Shown here piece by piece: positions 26,647 to 34,830 of a DNA stretch of 64,000 bases. Location of the stretch: positions 744,001 to 808,000 of the forward strand of contig JAWKRT010000001.1 of the NCBI GenBank assembly GCA_041389495.1. Direction: 5' to 3'. The position numbers and the translations under genes are program-made. The first letter of the stretch is position 1. Each line of letters starts with the position of its first letter. Under the pieces are notes generated by a model. The model ran no database searches. It saw nothing but the letters and a program-made list of their open reading frames with translations, and was not told the DNA's origin. This DNA is from Myxococcota bacterium. GTDB taxonomy: Bacteria > Myxococcota_A > UBA9160 > UBA4427.

Positions 26647-28184
26647 TGCGGCTCGCGGCGAAGCTCGGCGGCATCGAGCTCGAGGACGATCGGGGCGAGC
26701 GGCGCGCGCTCGGGAGCTTCTGGCGCGACGGTCGCGTCGTGCTCGTCTTCGTGCGCCACTTCGGCTGACTGTTCTGCCGCGAGCACGTCGCGCAGTTGCG
26801 CGACCGGCTCCCGGAGCTCCGCGAGCGCGGGGCCGAGCTCGTCGTCGTCGGCTGCGGCGACGCGCGCTTCGCCGCCGCCTTTCGCGAGGACATGCGGCTC
26901 GACGTCCCGCTGCTCGTCGACCCCGAGCTGCGCGCCTACCGCGCGGCGGGGCTGCGGCGCGGGCGCGTCGAGCTGCTGTCGCCGCGCATGCCGCTGCACG
27001 CGCTGCGCGCGCTCCGCTCGGGCGAGCGTCAGCGCGGCGTACAGGGCGACCCGTGGCAGCTCGGCGGCGTCTTCGTGCTCGAGCGCGGCGGCGCGCTCCT
27101 CTACCGCCACGCGAGCCGCGAGGCGGGCGACCACGCGCCGTTCGAGGAGATCCTCGCGGCGCTCGACGGCACCGCGCCGCCGCCGCACGAGCCCGCTCGC
27201 GCACCCCGCGCGCAGGCGGCGCTCGGCCGCGCGCTCTCGCGCGTCGTCGACCCGCTCGTCGTGCCCTCGTTCGACCGCACGGGCTTCGCCATCCACGCGC
27301 TCGCGTTCGATCCCGGCGACCTCGACGTCGATCTCGCGGGCCGGCGCTGTCTCGTCACCGGCGCCAACGCCGGACTCGGCTACGCGACGGCGCTCGCGCT
27401 CGCCGACCTCGGCGCCGAGGTCGTGATGCTGTGCCGCGACGCCGCGCGCGCGGAGGACGCGGCCGAGCGCATCCGCGCCGCGACCGGCAGCGCGCGCGTC
27501 GCGACCTGCCTCGTCGACGTGTCGGATCTCGCCTCGGTGCGCGCCGCCGCGGCGCGGCTCGCCGAGGCGCCCGTCGACGTGCTCGTGCACAACGCGGGCG
27601 TGCTGCCGGACGCGCGCACCGAGACCCGCGACGGGCTCGAGCTCACGTTCGCGACGCACGTCGCGGGGCCGCACCTGCTGACGCGGCTGCTCCGACCGCG
27701 GCTCGAGGCGGCGGAGGATGCGCGCGTCGTGTTCGTGACGTCGGGCGGCATGTACACGCGACGCCTCGAGCTCGACGACGCGCAGTGGACGCGCCGCGCG
27801 TACGACGGCGTCGTCGCCTACGCCGAGACGAAGCGCGCGCAGGTGGTGCTCGCCGGGCTCTGGGCGCAGGAGCTGCGTCCGTACGGCGTCGCCGTGAGCG
27901 CGGTGCACCCGGGCTGGGCCGACACGCCGGGCGTCACCACGTCGCTTCCGCGCTTCCACCGGCTCGCGCGCTCGATCCTCCGCACGCCCGACGAGGGAGC
28001 GGACACGATCGTGTGGCTCGCGGCGAGCGAGCGCGCGCGCGAGGCGTCGGGCGAGCTGTGGTTCGATCGCGCGCCGCGCCGCCGGCACGTCCTGCCGTTC
28101 ACGCGCGAGAGCGCGGCCGACCGGCGCGCGCTCTGGGAGCGCTGCGAGCGCATCGCCCGCGACGCGGAGCGGGAGGCGACGTGA
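26646..28184 (+). CDS. Putative selenoprotein: peroxiredoxin-like (AhpC/TSA) domain fused to a short-chain dehydrogenase
   Basis: 512 residues if the in-frame TGA at 26766-26768 is read as selenocysteine (residue 41). The preceding 40 codons are in frame and read RLAAKLGGIELEDD to VRHFG; the TGA is followed at once by LFCRE. The paralogue at 28181 has HFGCMFCRE at the same place, so U41 replaces the first cysteine of a C-x-x-C redox motif (U-L-F-C). A SECIS-like hairpin lies at 26781-26810. Residues about 1-185 are thioredoxin-fold AhpC/TSA type 2; residues about 225-512 are an SDR with TGANAGLGYATALAL, HNAGVLPD, a serine in VTSGGMYT and YAETK. It overlaps the SRPBCC stop and the next gene start. 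A single-base error or a pseudogene is the alternative. Confidence 0.82.
26781..26810 (+). promoter_or_regulatory. Candidate bacterial SECIS element
   Basis: A perfect 7-bp stem, GTCGCGC (26787-26793) with GCGCGAC (26798-26804), closes a 4-nt loop AGTT whose second base is G. The outer GAGC (26781-26784) pairs with GCTC (26807-26810) across a 2x2 internal loop. The loop begins 25 nt after the UGA, within the distance known for bacterial SECIS elements, and a guanine early in the loop is their hallmark. The corresponding place in the Cys paralogue has no such perfect stem. Confidence 0.6.
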
Positions 28185-28723
28185 AGGTCGGTGAGCGCAT
28201 TCCCGACGCCGTGCTCGACCGCGCGGTGGTCGGGCTGCACGTCGCGCCGGGCACGCTGCGCGACCAGCTCGGCGACGCGCCGACGCTCCTCGTCTTCCTG
28301 CGCCACTTCGGCTGCATGTTCTGCCGCGAGACGCTGGCCGACCTGCGCGGCGCGTCGCAGGCCGACGCGCGCTTCCCGCGCGTGCTGCTCTTCTTCCAGG
28401 GCACGCTCACCGAGGGGCGCGCGCTGCTGCGGCGCTACTGGCCGGACGTCCCCGCGATCGCGGACCCCGCGCTCGAGCTGTACGACGCGTTCGGCGTCGA
28501 GCGCGGCTCGTGGGCGCAGATGCTCGGGCCGCCGGTGTGGCCCGCGAGCGTGCGCGCGCGCGCGAAGGGCCACCGCAACGCGGAGCGGTCGGGCGACATC
28601 TGGCGGATGCCCGGCATGTTCCTCTGCCGCGGGTCCGAGGTCGCGTGGACGCACGCGTACCGCAGCGCCGGCGACGCACCCGATTACGCGGCGATCGCAG
28701 CCATCGCCCGGGCGACGCGCTAG
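28181..28723 (+). CDS. Peroxiredoxin-like AhpC/TSA-domain protein (Cys paralogue)
   Basis: 180 residues with one thioredoxin-like domain. The redox motif HFGCMFCRE has Cys45 and Cys48 and aligns directly with the UGA-containing site of the gene just upstream. The region WRMPGMFLCRGSEV adds a third cysteine. It resembles the AhpC-TSA type 2/PRXL2 family, whose characterised eukaryotic members reduce prostaglandin-type substrates. The GTG at 28181 follows GGGAGGCGAC and overlaps the upstream stop (GTGA), so it is the last gene of a coupled three-gene operon with SRPBCC and the selenoprotein. Confidence 0.85.
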   Translation: MKVGERIPDAVLDRAVVGLHVAPGTLRDQLGDAPTLLVFLRHFGCMFCRETLADLRGASQADARFPRVLLFFQGTLTEGRALLRRYWPDVPAIADPALELYDAFGVERGSWAQMLGPPVWPASVRARAKGHRNAERSGDIWRMPGMFLCRGSEVAWTHAYRSAGDAPDYAAIAAIARATR

Positions 28724-28821
28724 AACCGCGCTCCGCGCGGCGCCTCCGGAGGCCGCGCCTCCGCGCACGGGTCCGCCCGCGCGCGCGTCCGGCGCTCGGA
28801 ACGCCCACTCAGGAGGGATCG

Positions 28822-30793
28822 ATGTCCACGTCCATCTCCGTCGGCCCGCGCGCGCGTCGCGCGGCCGCCGGGCTCGCGCTCGCGGCGCTCGCCGTCGGCT
28901 GTGCCACACCGCCGCCTCCCGTGCGCGCGGGGCAGTCGCCCGGCTATGCGGCGAGCGCCTGGGCGACGCTGCACCGCGACTCGCGCAACTCGGACTTCGC
29001 GCCGCTCTTCGCGACGCCCGCGCTGCGCGTCGCGTGGGCCGCGCTCGAAGGCGCCGCGATGTGGGTCGGGCCGTCGCTCGGCCCCGAGGGCCACGTCTAC
29101 GCGACGAGCGGTCGCGGCGAGGGCACGTCGCACCTGCACGCCTTCGACCGCGACGGGAACCTCCTGTGGGAGAGCGCGCCGATGCGGTCGCTCGCCGACC
29201 TCGACTACGGCGCGGTGATCAACGCGCCGCTCGTCGCCGACGACGGCGACGTGTACCAGGCCGACGTCGACCAGCTCTGGGCGTTCGACGCGAACGGCGC
29301 CGTGCGCTGGGTGGCGAGCCTGCGCGACGCGGGCGCGCAGGGCCACTTCGTCACGCCCATCTTCTCGAAGGAAGGCCACGTCGGCGGCATCACCACGGAC
29401 GGGAAGGTGCTCTTCTTCGCGCGCGCGGACGGCGCGCTCGTGTGGCCGGCGTTCGACCTGCCCGGCGTCGGCGGCCCGCCCGCGACGCCGGCACCGCCCG
29501 GGCTCCTCGAGGGCGGCCTGCACGCGCGCGAGTTCGTGCAGCCGATGTGGAACCTGATCTTCGGTCGCGAGATCGAGGTCGCGAACACGCCCTCCGTGCA
29601 CCCGGAGACGGGACGCATCTTCATCACGGCGGGCGGTGCGTCGCCGTCGGAGGGCGCGCTCTACGGCATCGACACGACGCCCGAAGGGCCCGTCGTCGCG
29701 TTCGCGCACCCGATGGCGCAGGGCAGCGGCACGAGCCCGGCGATCTCGCCCGACGGCGCGCTCGTGTACGCGGCGGGCGACGACGGCGTGATGGTCGCGG
29801 TCGACGCCGCGACGGGCGCGCTCGTCTGGCGCGCCGAGGACACCGCCGCGGCGGCATCGCCCTCGGTCGGCGGCGACGGAGTCGTGTACTCGACGACGCG
29901 CGGGCAGGGGCTCGTCGCGATCGACGGTCGCACCGGCGCGCGCCGCTTCGCGGTCGACTTCACGCCGCTCGCCGAGCGCGTGCTCGCCGAATCGCCGGAG
30001 CGAGGCCCGCGCGTCGCATCCGTGAACTCGATCCTCACGGTCACGGACGGCGCCGTGTGGGCCGTGCTCGACCTCGGTTACCGGATCGGCGGCGAGGCGC
30101 CCGCCGGCGGCGCGGCGGCTCCCGGCGCGGCCGACCCAGCGGCGGACGCGGCCGCGCACGTGGACGGCGGCGCGGGAGGCGGCGCGGCCGCCGTGCGCGG
30201 CATGCCGCAGCCGCACCGGTTCGTCGTCGTCGCGGTGTCGCCGTCGGACGGCGCGATCCTCGGTGCGACGGAGATCGCCGGAAGCTCGAGCGCGTTCGTC
30301 GTTCCCGACGTCGACGGTCGCGTCTACGTGTCGCTCGCGGCGGTGTCGACGTCGATGAGCTTCTACGGCGTGAACCCTGCGCTGCCCGAGGCGCTGCGCG
30401 CGCCCGGGCCGCCCGTCGCCGGGCTGGTCGCGCTCGCGCCGGTGTCGCCCGCGGCCTACGCGCGCGACGCCGTCGACGCGCTGCGCGCGAAGCTCGCGCG
30501 CGGCGGCGGGCGAGGCCGGCGCGCGCGCGTGGAGCGACGCCGTCGACGCGGCGCGCGCGCAGCTCGCGGGGCTCGACCGCGCGCTCGCCGACGCGGCCGT
30601 CGCGGGAGAGCTCGATGCGCCGACGCTCGCGCTCGCCGCGCGCGAAGCGGGCGCGGCGCGGCGCGCGCTCGACGCCGCGCTCGGCGCGGTCGCGGGCCGT
30701 GCGAGCGACGACGCGCGGGCGCGCGCGCGACGCGAGGTCGCCGCCGCGCGCGCGTCGCTCATCGCGCTGGCCGCCGCGCTCGCTTCCCCGTAG
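28822..30793 (+). CDS. PQQ/BamB-type beta-propeller lipoprotein, frameshifted near its C-terminus
   Basis: The ATG at 28822 follows AGGAGGG, and LAVGC is a lipobox, so this is an exported lipoprotein. The reading frame gives repeated propeller blades (YAAGDDGVMVAVDAATGALVW, YSTTRGQGLVAIDGRTGA, GALYGIDTTP). It is intact to about 30508, where a GGG (30508-30510) shifts the frame by one. With one G removed the protein continues as GEAGARAWSDAVDAARAQL and ends at the TAG at 30791-30793, giving about 656 residues. No other good coding frame spans that tail. A sequencing indel is the simplest explanation; a real mutation would add an unstructured tail. A TAGGCT at the stop may be a promoter for the next gene. 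Confidence 0.75.
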
Positions 30794-30859
30794 GCTGCGC
30801 GCGCCCGACGAGCCGCGCGCCCCGCGCCGCGGAGCCGGGCCGCACCGCGAGGAGGGCGC

Positions 30860-31651
30860 ATGGGCACGGCGGGCACCGGATCGAGCTTGCGCGGCACGGC
30901 CGGCATCGTGACGGGCGCGGGCTCGGGCATCGGCCGCGCGACCGCGCTCGCGATGGCCGCCGAGGGCGCGCGCGTCGCGATCGCCGACATCGACGCGGCG
31001 TCCGGCGAGGAGACGGTGCGGCTCGTCGCGGAGGCGGGCGGCGAGGCCTTCGCCGTCGCCACCGACGTGCGCGACGAGGCGCGCGTCGAGGCGATGGTCC
31101 GCGCGACCGTCGACCGCTTCGGCCGGCTCGACTGGGCCTGCAACAACGCCGCGACGGGCGAGACGCTCGCGCCGATGACGCAGCTCACGCGAAAGGACTG
31201 GGACGGCTTCGTCGAGGTGGCGCTCGTCGGCGTGTGGCTGTGCATGAAGCACGAGATCCCGGCGATGATCGAGCGCGGCGGCGGCGCGATCGTGAACATC
31301 GGCTCGATGGTGGGACTGAACGGCCAGCCGTTGATGAGCGCCTACGCGGCGGCGAAGGGCGGCGTGATCGCGCTCAGCAAGAGCGCGGCCGCCGAGTTCG
31401 CGCCGATGGGCGTGCGCGTGAACGTCGTGAACCCCGGCATGATCGCGACGCCCGGCAACGAGGAGGTCGCGAAGCTGCTCCCCGACTTCATGCAGCGCGG
31501 CATCGACGCGCACGCGCTCGCGCGCATGGGCCGGCCCGAGGAGGTCGCGGCGACCGTCGCGTTCCTGTGCTCCGAGGGCGCGGGCTTCATCACGGGCCAG
31601 TGCATCAACGTCGAGGGCGGCGTCTCGGTGAAGGCGACCACGTATCCGTAG
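30860..31651 (+). CDS. SDR-family oxidoreductase (glucose-1-dehydrogenase/3-oxoacyl reductase type)
   Basis: 263 residues. Classical short-chain dehydrogenase: TGAGSGIGRATALAM for NAD(P), CNNAAT, a serine in VNIGSMVGLNG and SAYAAAKGG with the catalytic Tyr and Lys. The C-terminus ends ITGQCINVEGGVSV, as in reductases of acyl or hydroxyacyl metabolites. It starts an apparent operon with the SLOG-like, MaoC-like and second SDR genes, separated by short gaps. The substrate is unknown. Confidence 0.88.
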   Translation: MGTAGTGSSLRGTAGIVTGAGSGIGRATALAMAAEGARVAIADIDAASGEETVRLVAEAGGEAFAVATDVRDEARVEAMVRATVDRFGRLDWACNNAATGETLAPMTQLTRKDWDGFVEVALVGVWLCMKHEIPAMIERGGGAIVNIGSMVGLNGQPLMSAYAAAKGGVIALSKSAAAEFAPMGVRVNVVNPGMIATPGNEEVAKLLPDFMQRGIDAHALARMGRPEEVAATVAFLCSEGAGFITGQCINVEGGVSVKATTYP

Positions 31652-31661
31652 GAGGCGAGCG

Positions 31662-32210
31662 ATGGACAAGGGCGACTGCGTGCTCTTCAGCGGCGCCGCG
31701 AGCGGCGCGGAGGCGACGTTCGGGGCGACGGCCGAGCGCTACGGGATCGCGGAGGTCAACTTCACGTTCGAGGGGCACAACGACGCGCGCACGCGCGGCC
31801 TGCGCGTGCTGACGCCCGAGGAGCTCCGGCACGGCGACGTGAGCCTCGCCTACGTGAGCCGGCTCATGCACCGCAAGTACCGCGACACGCCGCTGTTCAA
31901 GAAGGTGCTGCAGAGCATCTGGCACCAGGTCAACAGCGGGCAGGAGATCTTCGTCGTCGGCTGGGTGCTCGACGACGGCACGGTGAAGGGCGGCACCGGC
32001 TGGGGCGCCGAGTTCGCGAAGCTCTGCAACAAGCCGCTGTTCGTCTTCGACCAGGCGAAGGACGCGTGGCTGCGCTGGAAGAGCGACCGCTGGGAGGCCG
32101 TCGACCCGCCCGCCGTCGGCCATCCGCACTTCGCGGGAACGGGCACGCGCTTCATCGAGGCGAACGGCAAGCGCGCGATCGAGGAGCTCTTCGCGCGCAG
32201 CTTCGCCTAG
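31662..32210 (+). CDS. Conserved protein, SLOG/DprA-like nucleotide-binding fold (tentative)
   Basis: 182 residues, soluble, beginning 10 bp after the SDR. The N-terminus LFSGAASGAEATFGATAERYG resembles the Gly-rich nucleotide-binding start of the SLOG (TIR-like Rossmann) superfamily, and NPLxV-type strands such as IFVVGWVLDDGTVKGGTGWG and KPLFVFDQ follow the same order as in those proteins. SLOG domains bind or process nucleotide-derived ligands. The assignment is by pattern only. Its place between metabolic dehydrogenase genes argues for a housekeeping role over defence. Confidence 0.45.
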   Translation: MDKGDCVLFSGAASGAEATFGATAERYGIAEVNFTFEGHNDARTRGLRVLTPEELRHGDVSLAYVSRLMHRKYRDTPLFKKVLQSIWHQVNSGQEIFVVGWVLDDGTVKGGTGWGAEFAKLCNKPLFVFDQAKDAWLRWKSDRWEAVDPPAVGHPHFAGTGTRFIEANGKRAIEELFARSFA

Positions 32211-32249
32211 CGATCGCGCCGCGCGGCGGGAACGACGACGGGAGTGGGA

Positions 32250-33530
32250 ATGGCGGACGCGGGAACGTACGAGCGGCTGTGTGCACTGCTCGGGACGCGC
32301 GGCGAGGCGATCCTCGCGCGCGACCCGGTGAACCAGCCGATGATCCGGCACTGGTGCGACGCGATGGAGGACGACAACCCCGTCTACACCGACCCGGCGA
32401 TCGCCGCGCGCTCGGTGTTCGGCGAGGTGGTCGCGCCGGCGACGATGCTCAACACGTGGTCGATGCTCGGCCTCACGCGCCGGCCGGCGGGGAGCACGGG
32501 CGACGACCCGCAGAGCCGCGCGCTGCGCGTCCTCGACGCCGCCGGCTTCACGTCCGTCGTCGCGACGAACTGCGACCACGAGTACGACCGGCCGCTCGTG
32601 CTGGGCGACCACCTCTCGTCGACCATCGAGCTCGTCGAGGTCTCGCCCGAGAAGAAGACCGCGCTCGGCGTCGGCCACTTCGTGACGACGCAGACCGAGT
32701 ACCGCGACCTTCGCGGCGAGCGCGTCGGCGCGATGCGATTCCGCATCCTGAAGTTCGCGCCGGGGACCGGGCGCGTCGCCCCGGGCGGCGCGGGCGGCGC
32801 GTCGGCGGCCGCGCCGACGCGACGGCTCGCGCCGTCGATTCCCGACGGCGCGAGCGGCCGCGCGACGCTCGTGCGCGTGCTCGACGCCGCGGGCGCCGCC
32901 GCGTCGGCGTTCGGGCCCGAGCGCGTCGCCGCCGAGATCGAGCTCGCGGAGGGCGGGCGCGTCGAGGCGGACGTCGTCGACCTCGCGCGCGAGCTCGTCG
33001 TGCCCGGCGTCGCACTCGAGCTCGCCATCGACGAGAGCGACCCGGACTCGCCGGTGCCGGTGTTCCGCATCGCGCGCGCGCCGCGCCGCGCGTCGACGCG
33101 CGGCTTCGACGCGATCGAGGTCGGCGAGCGGCTCGCGCCGTGCCCGATCCCGATCACGACGACGCGCATCGTCGCCACCGCGATCGCCTCGCGCGACTAC
33201 CAGGACGTGCACCACGACCCGGTGCTCGCGCGCCGGCGCGGCTCGCCCGACATCTTCATGAACATCCTCACGTCGGGCGGGCTGTGCGGACGCTATGTGA
33301 GCGACTGGGCCGGCCCCGAGGCGCGCTTCCTCGCGATGCACATCCGGCTCGGCGCGCCGAACTACCCGGGCGACTGCATGACGATGTACGGCGAGGTCGC
33401 GGCAAAGGAGAGGCGCGGCGGCCGCGGCATCGCGACGATCGCGCTGCGCGGCGCGAACCGCCTGGGCGACCACGTGACCGGCACGATCGAGCTCGCGCTG
33501 CCCGACGCGGAAGGCCCGGCGCTCGGCTGA
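32250..33530 (+). CDS. Tandem MaoC-like (hot-dog) hydratase/dehydratase
   Basis: 426 residues with two hot-dog domains. The N-terminal one (about residues 10-160) has HWCDAMEDDNPVYTDP and FGEVVAPATML, the FAS1-type dehydratase pattern. The C-terminal one (about residue 300 onwards) has SRDYQDVHHDPVLARRRG, the Asp and His of R-specific enoyl-CoA hydratases, then NILTSGGLCGRY. The middle contains a low-complexity linker. The ATG at 32250 has CGGGAG close upstream; the GTG at 32244 is in the same frame. Fusions of this kind hydrate enoyl-CoA thioesters in lipid or steroid breakdown. The upstream and downstream SDRs would supply the redox steps. Confidence 0.85.
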   Translation: MADAGTYERLCALLGTRGEAILARDPVNQPMIRHWCDAMEDDNPVYTDPAIAARSVFGEVVAPATMLNTWSMLGLTRRPAGSTGDDPQSRALRVLDAAGFTSVVATNCDHEYDRPLVLGDHLSSTIELVEVSPEKKTALGVGHFVTTQTEYRDLRGERVGAMRFRILKFAPGTGRVAPGGAGGASAAAPTRRLAPSIPDGASGRATLVRVLDAAGAAASAFGPERVAAEIELAEGGRVEADVVDLARELVVPGVALELAIDESDPDSPVPVFRIARAPRRASTRGFDAIEVGERLAPCPIPITTTRIVATAIASRDYQDVHHDPVLARRRGSPDIFMNILTSGGLCGRYVSDWAGPEARFLAMHIRLGAPNYPGDCMTMYGEVAAKERRGGRGIATIALRGANRLGDHVTGTIELALPDAEGPALG

Positions 33531-33578
33531 GCGGGCTGGACGAGCGCCACGCCCGCGACAGGAGACGGAGAGGGAGCC

Positions 33579-34337
33579 ATGGGAAACCTGGATGGACGCG
33601 TGGCGATCGTCACCGGCGCCGGTCGCGGCATCGGGCGCGGCGTCGCGCTGGCGCTCGCGAAGGAGGGCGCCGACGTCGCGATCGCCGAGCTCGACCCGGC
33701 GACGGCCGCGGCCGTCGCGGACGAGGTGCGCGCGCTCGGGCGGCGCGCACTCGCGCTCCCGGGCGACATCGCGCTGCTCGAGACGTGCGAGGAGGTCGTG
33801 CGCCGCACGGTCGCCGAGCTCGGCCGGCTCGACATCCTGGTGAACAACGCCGCCGTGACGGCCGGGATGAAGCCGTTCGAGCAGTTCACGGACGACGAGT
33901 TCATGCGCACCTACGCCGTCTCGGCGCTGGCGACGTTCCGGCTCATGCGCGCGGCCTCGCCCCACCTTCGCAAGAGTCCGGCCGGACGCATCGTGAACTT
34001 CGCGACCGGCACCGGAACGCTCGGCAACCCGTTCCAGTTCGACTACGCGGCGGCGAAGGAGTCGGTGCGCGCGATGACGCGCGTCGCCGCGCGCGAGTTC
34101 GCGGCCGACGGCGTCACCGTCAACACCGTCTGCCCCTTCGCGGACTCCGAGGGCGTGCGCGGCAACGTCGACGCGAAGATGCTCGCGTTCATGCTCGCCA
34201 ACAATCCGATGGGCCGGCTCGGCCACTGCGAGGACGACATCGGCCGCACGGTCGCGTTCCTCGCCAGCGACGCCGCCGCCTACGTGACGTCGAACACGAT
34301 CTTCGTCGACGGCGGCGGCGGATCGACGCGTTGCTAG
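33579..34337 (+). CDS. SDR-family oxidoreductase
   Basis: 252 residues. Nucleotide motif TGAGRGIGRGVALAL, VNNAAVTAG, and FDYAAAKESV with the catalytic Tyr and Lys. The usual active-site serine segment reads VNFATGTGTLGN, with threonine in its place, a less common but seen variant. The start follows GAGACGGAGAGGGAG. It is the third enzyme of the SDR/MaoC cluster and its end overlaps the RidA-like gene by 7 bp. Confidence 0.85.
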   Translation: MGNLDGRVAIVTGAGRGIGRGVALALAKEGADVAIAELDPATAAAVADEVRALGRRALALPGDIALLETCEEVVRRTVAELGRLDILVNNAAVTAGMKPFEQFTDDEFMRTYAVSALATFRLMRAASPHLRKSPAGRIVNFATGTGTLGNPFQFDYAAAKESVRAMTRVAAREFAADGVTVNTVCPFADSEGVRGNVDAKMLAFMLANNPMGRLGHCEDDIGRTVAFLASDAAAYVTSNTIFVDGGGGSTRC

Positions 34338-34798
34338 GCCCGAGCCGTGCGCCGGCGGCGGCGCGCCTCGCGGCCGCGCTGCTCGCCGCCGCCGCCTGCG
34401 CGCCCGCGGCGCCCGTCTTCCACGCGTCGCCGGCGACGCGCGCACTCGACCTCCCGTTCTCCGATGCGGTCGAGGCCGGAGACTTCGTCTTCGTGTCGGG
34501 GCAGATCGGGAACGCCCCGGGCTCGCTCGCGCTCGTCGACGGCGGGATCCGCGCGCAGGCGGCGCAGGCGCTCGCGAACGTGCGCGCGATCCTCGCGCAG
34601 AGCGGCTCGGGCATGGACCGCGTCGTGAAGTGCACGGTGTTCCTCGCGGACATGGGGGACTGGCCGGCCTTCAACGAGGTCTACCGCGAGGCGTTCCCCG
34701 ACGCGGCCGCGCGCCCCGCGCGGAGCGCGCTCGGCGCGTCGGGGCTCGCGGTCGGAGCGCTCGTCGAGCTCGAGTGCATCGCGCTGCGCGGTCGCTAG
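34331..34798 (+). CDS. RidA/YjgF-family protein with predicted lipoprotein signal
   Basis: 155 residues from a TTG at 34331 inside the end of the preceding SDR. The hydrophobic AAALLAAAACAP carries a lipobox cysteine near residue 23, so export is predicted. The rest is a RidA fold: VFVSGQIGNAPGS, VVKCTVFLADMGD and the substrate-contacting arginine in PARSALGASGL. RidA enzymes hydrolyse reactive imines in the cytoplasm, so a periplasmic version would be unusual. The start is uncertain: if translation began later, the protein would be cytoplasmic, but no ATG fits and the hydrophobic stretch is in frame. Confidence 0.7.
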   Translation: MLGPSRAPAAARLAAALLAAAACAPAAPVFHASPATRALDLPFSDAVEAGDFVFVSGQIGNAPGSLALVDGGIRAQAAQALANVRAILAQSGSGMDRVVKCTVFLADMGDWPAFNEVYREAFPDAAARPARSALGASGLAVGALVELECIALRGR

Positions 34799-34830
34799 GC
34801 GGACGCCGCCTCGCGCCGTCGGGTCGGGCC

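Noticed and set aside
26766..26768. Simple nonsense mutation making the gene a pseudogene
   Set aside because: Only one stop occurs, exactly at the redox-cysteine site, with intact coding on both sides, coupled ends and a SECIS-like hairpin. Not excluded, but less likely.
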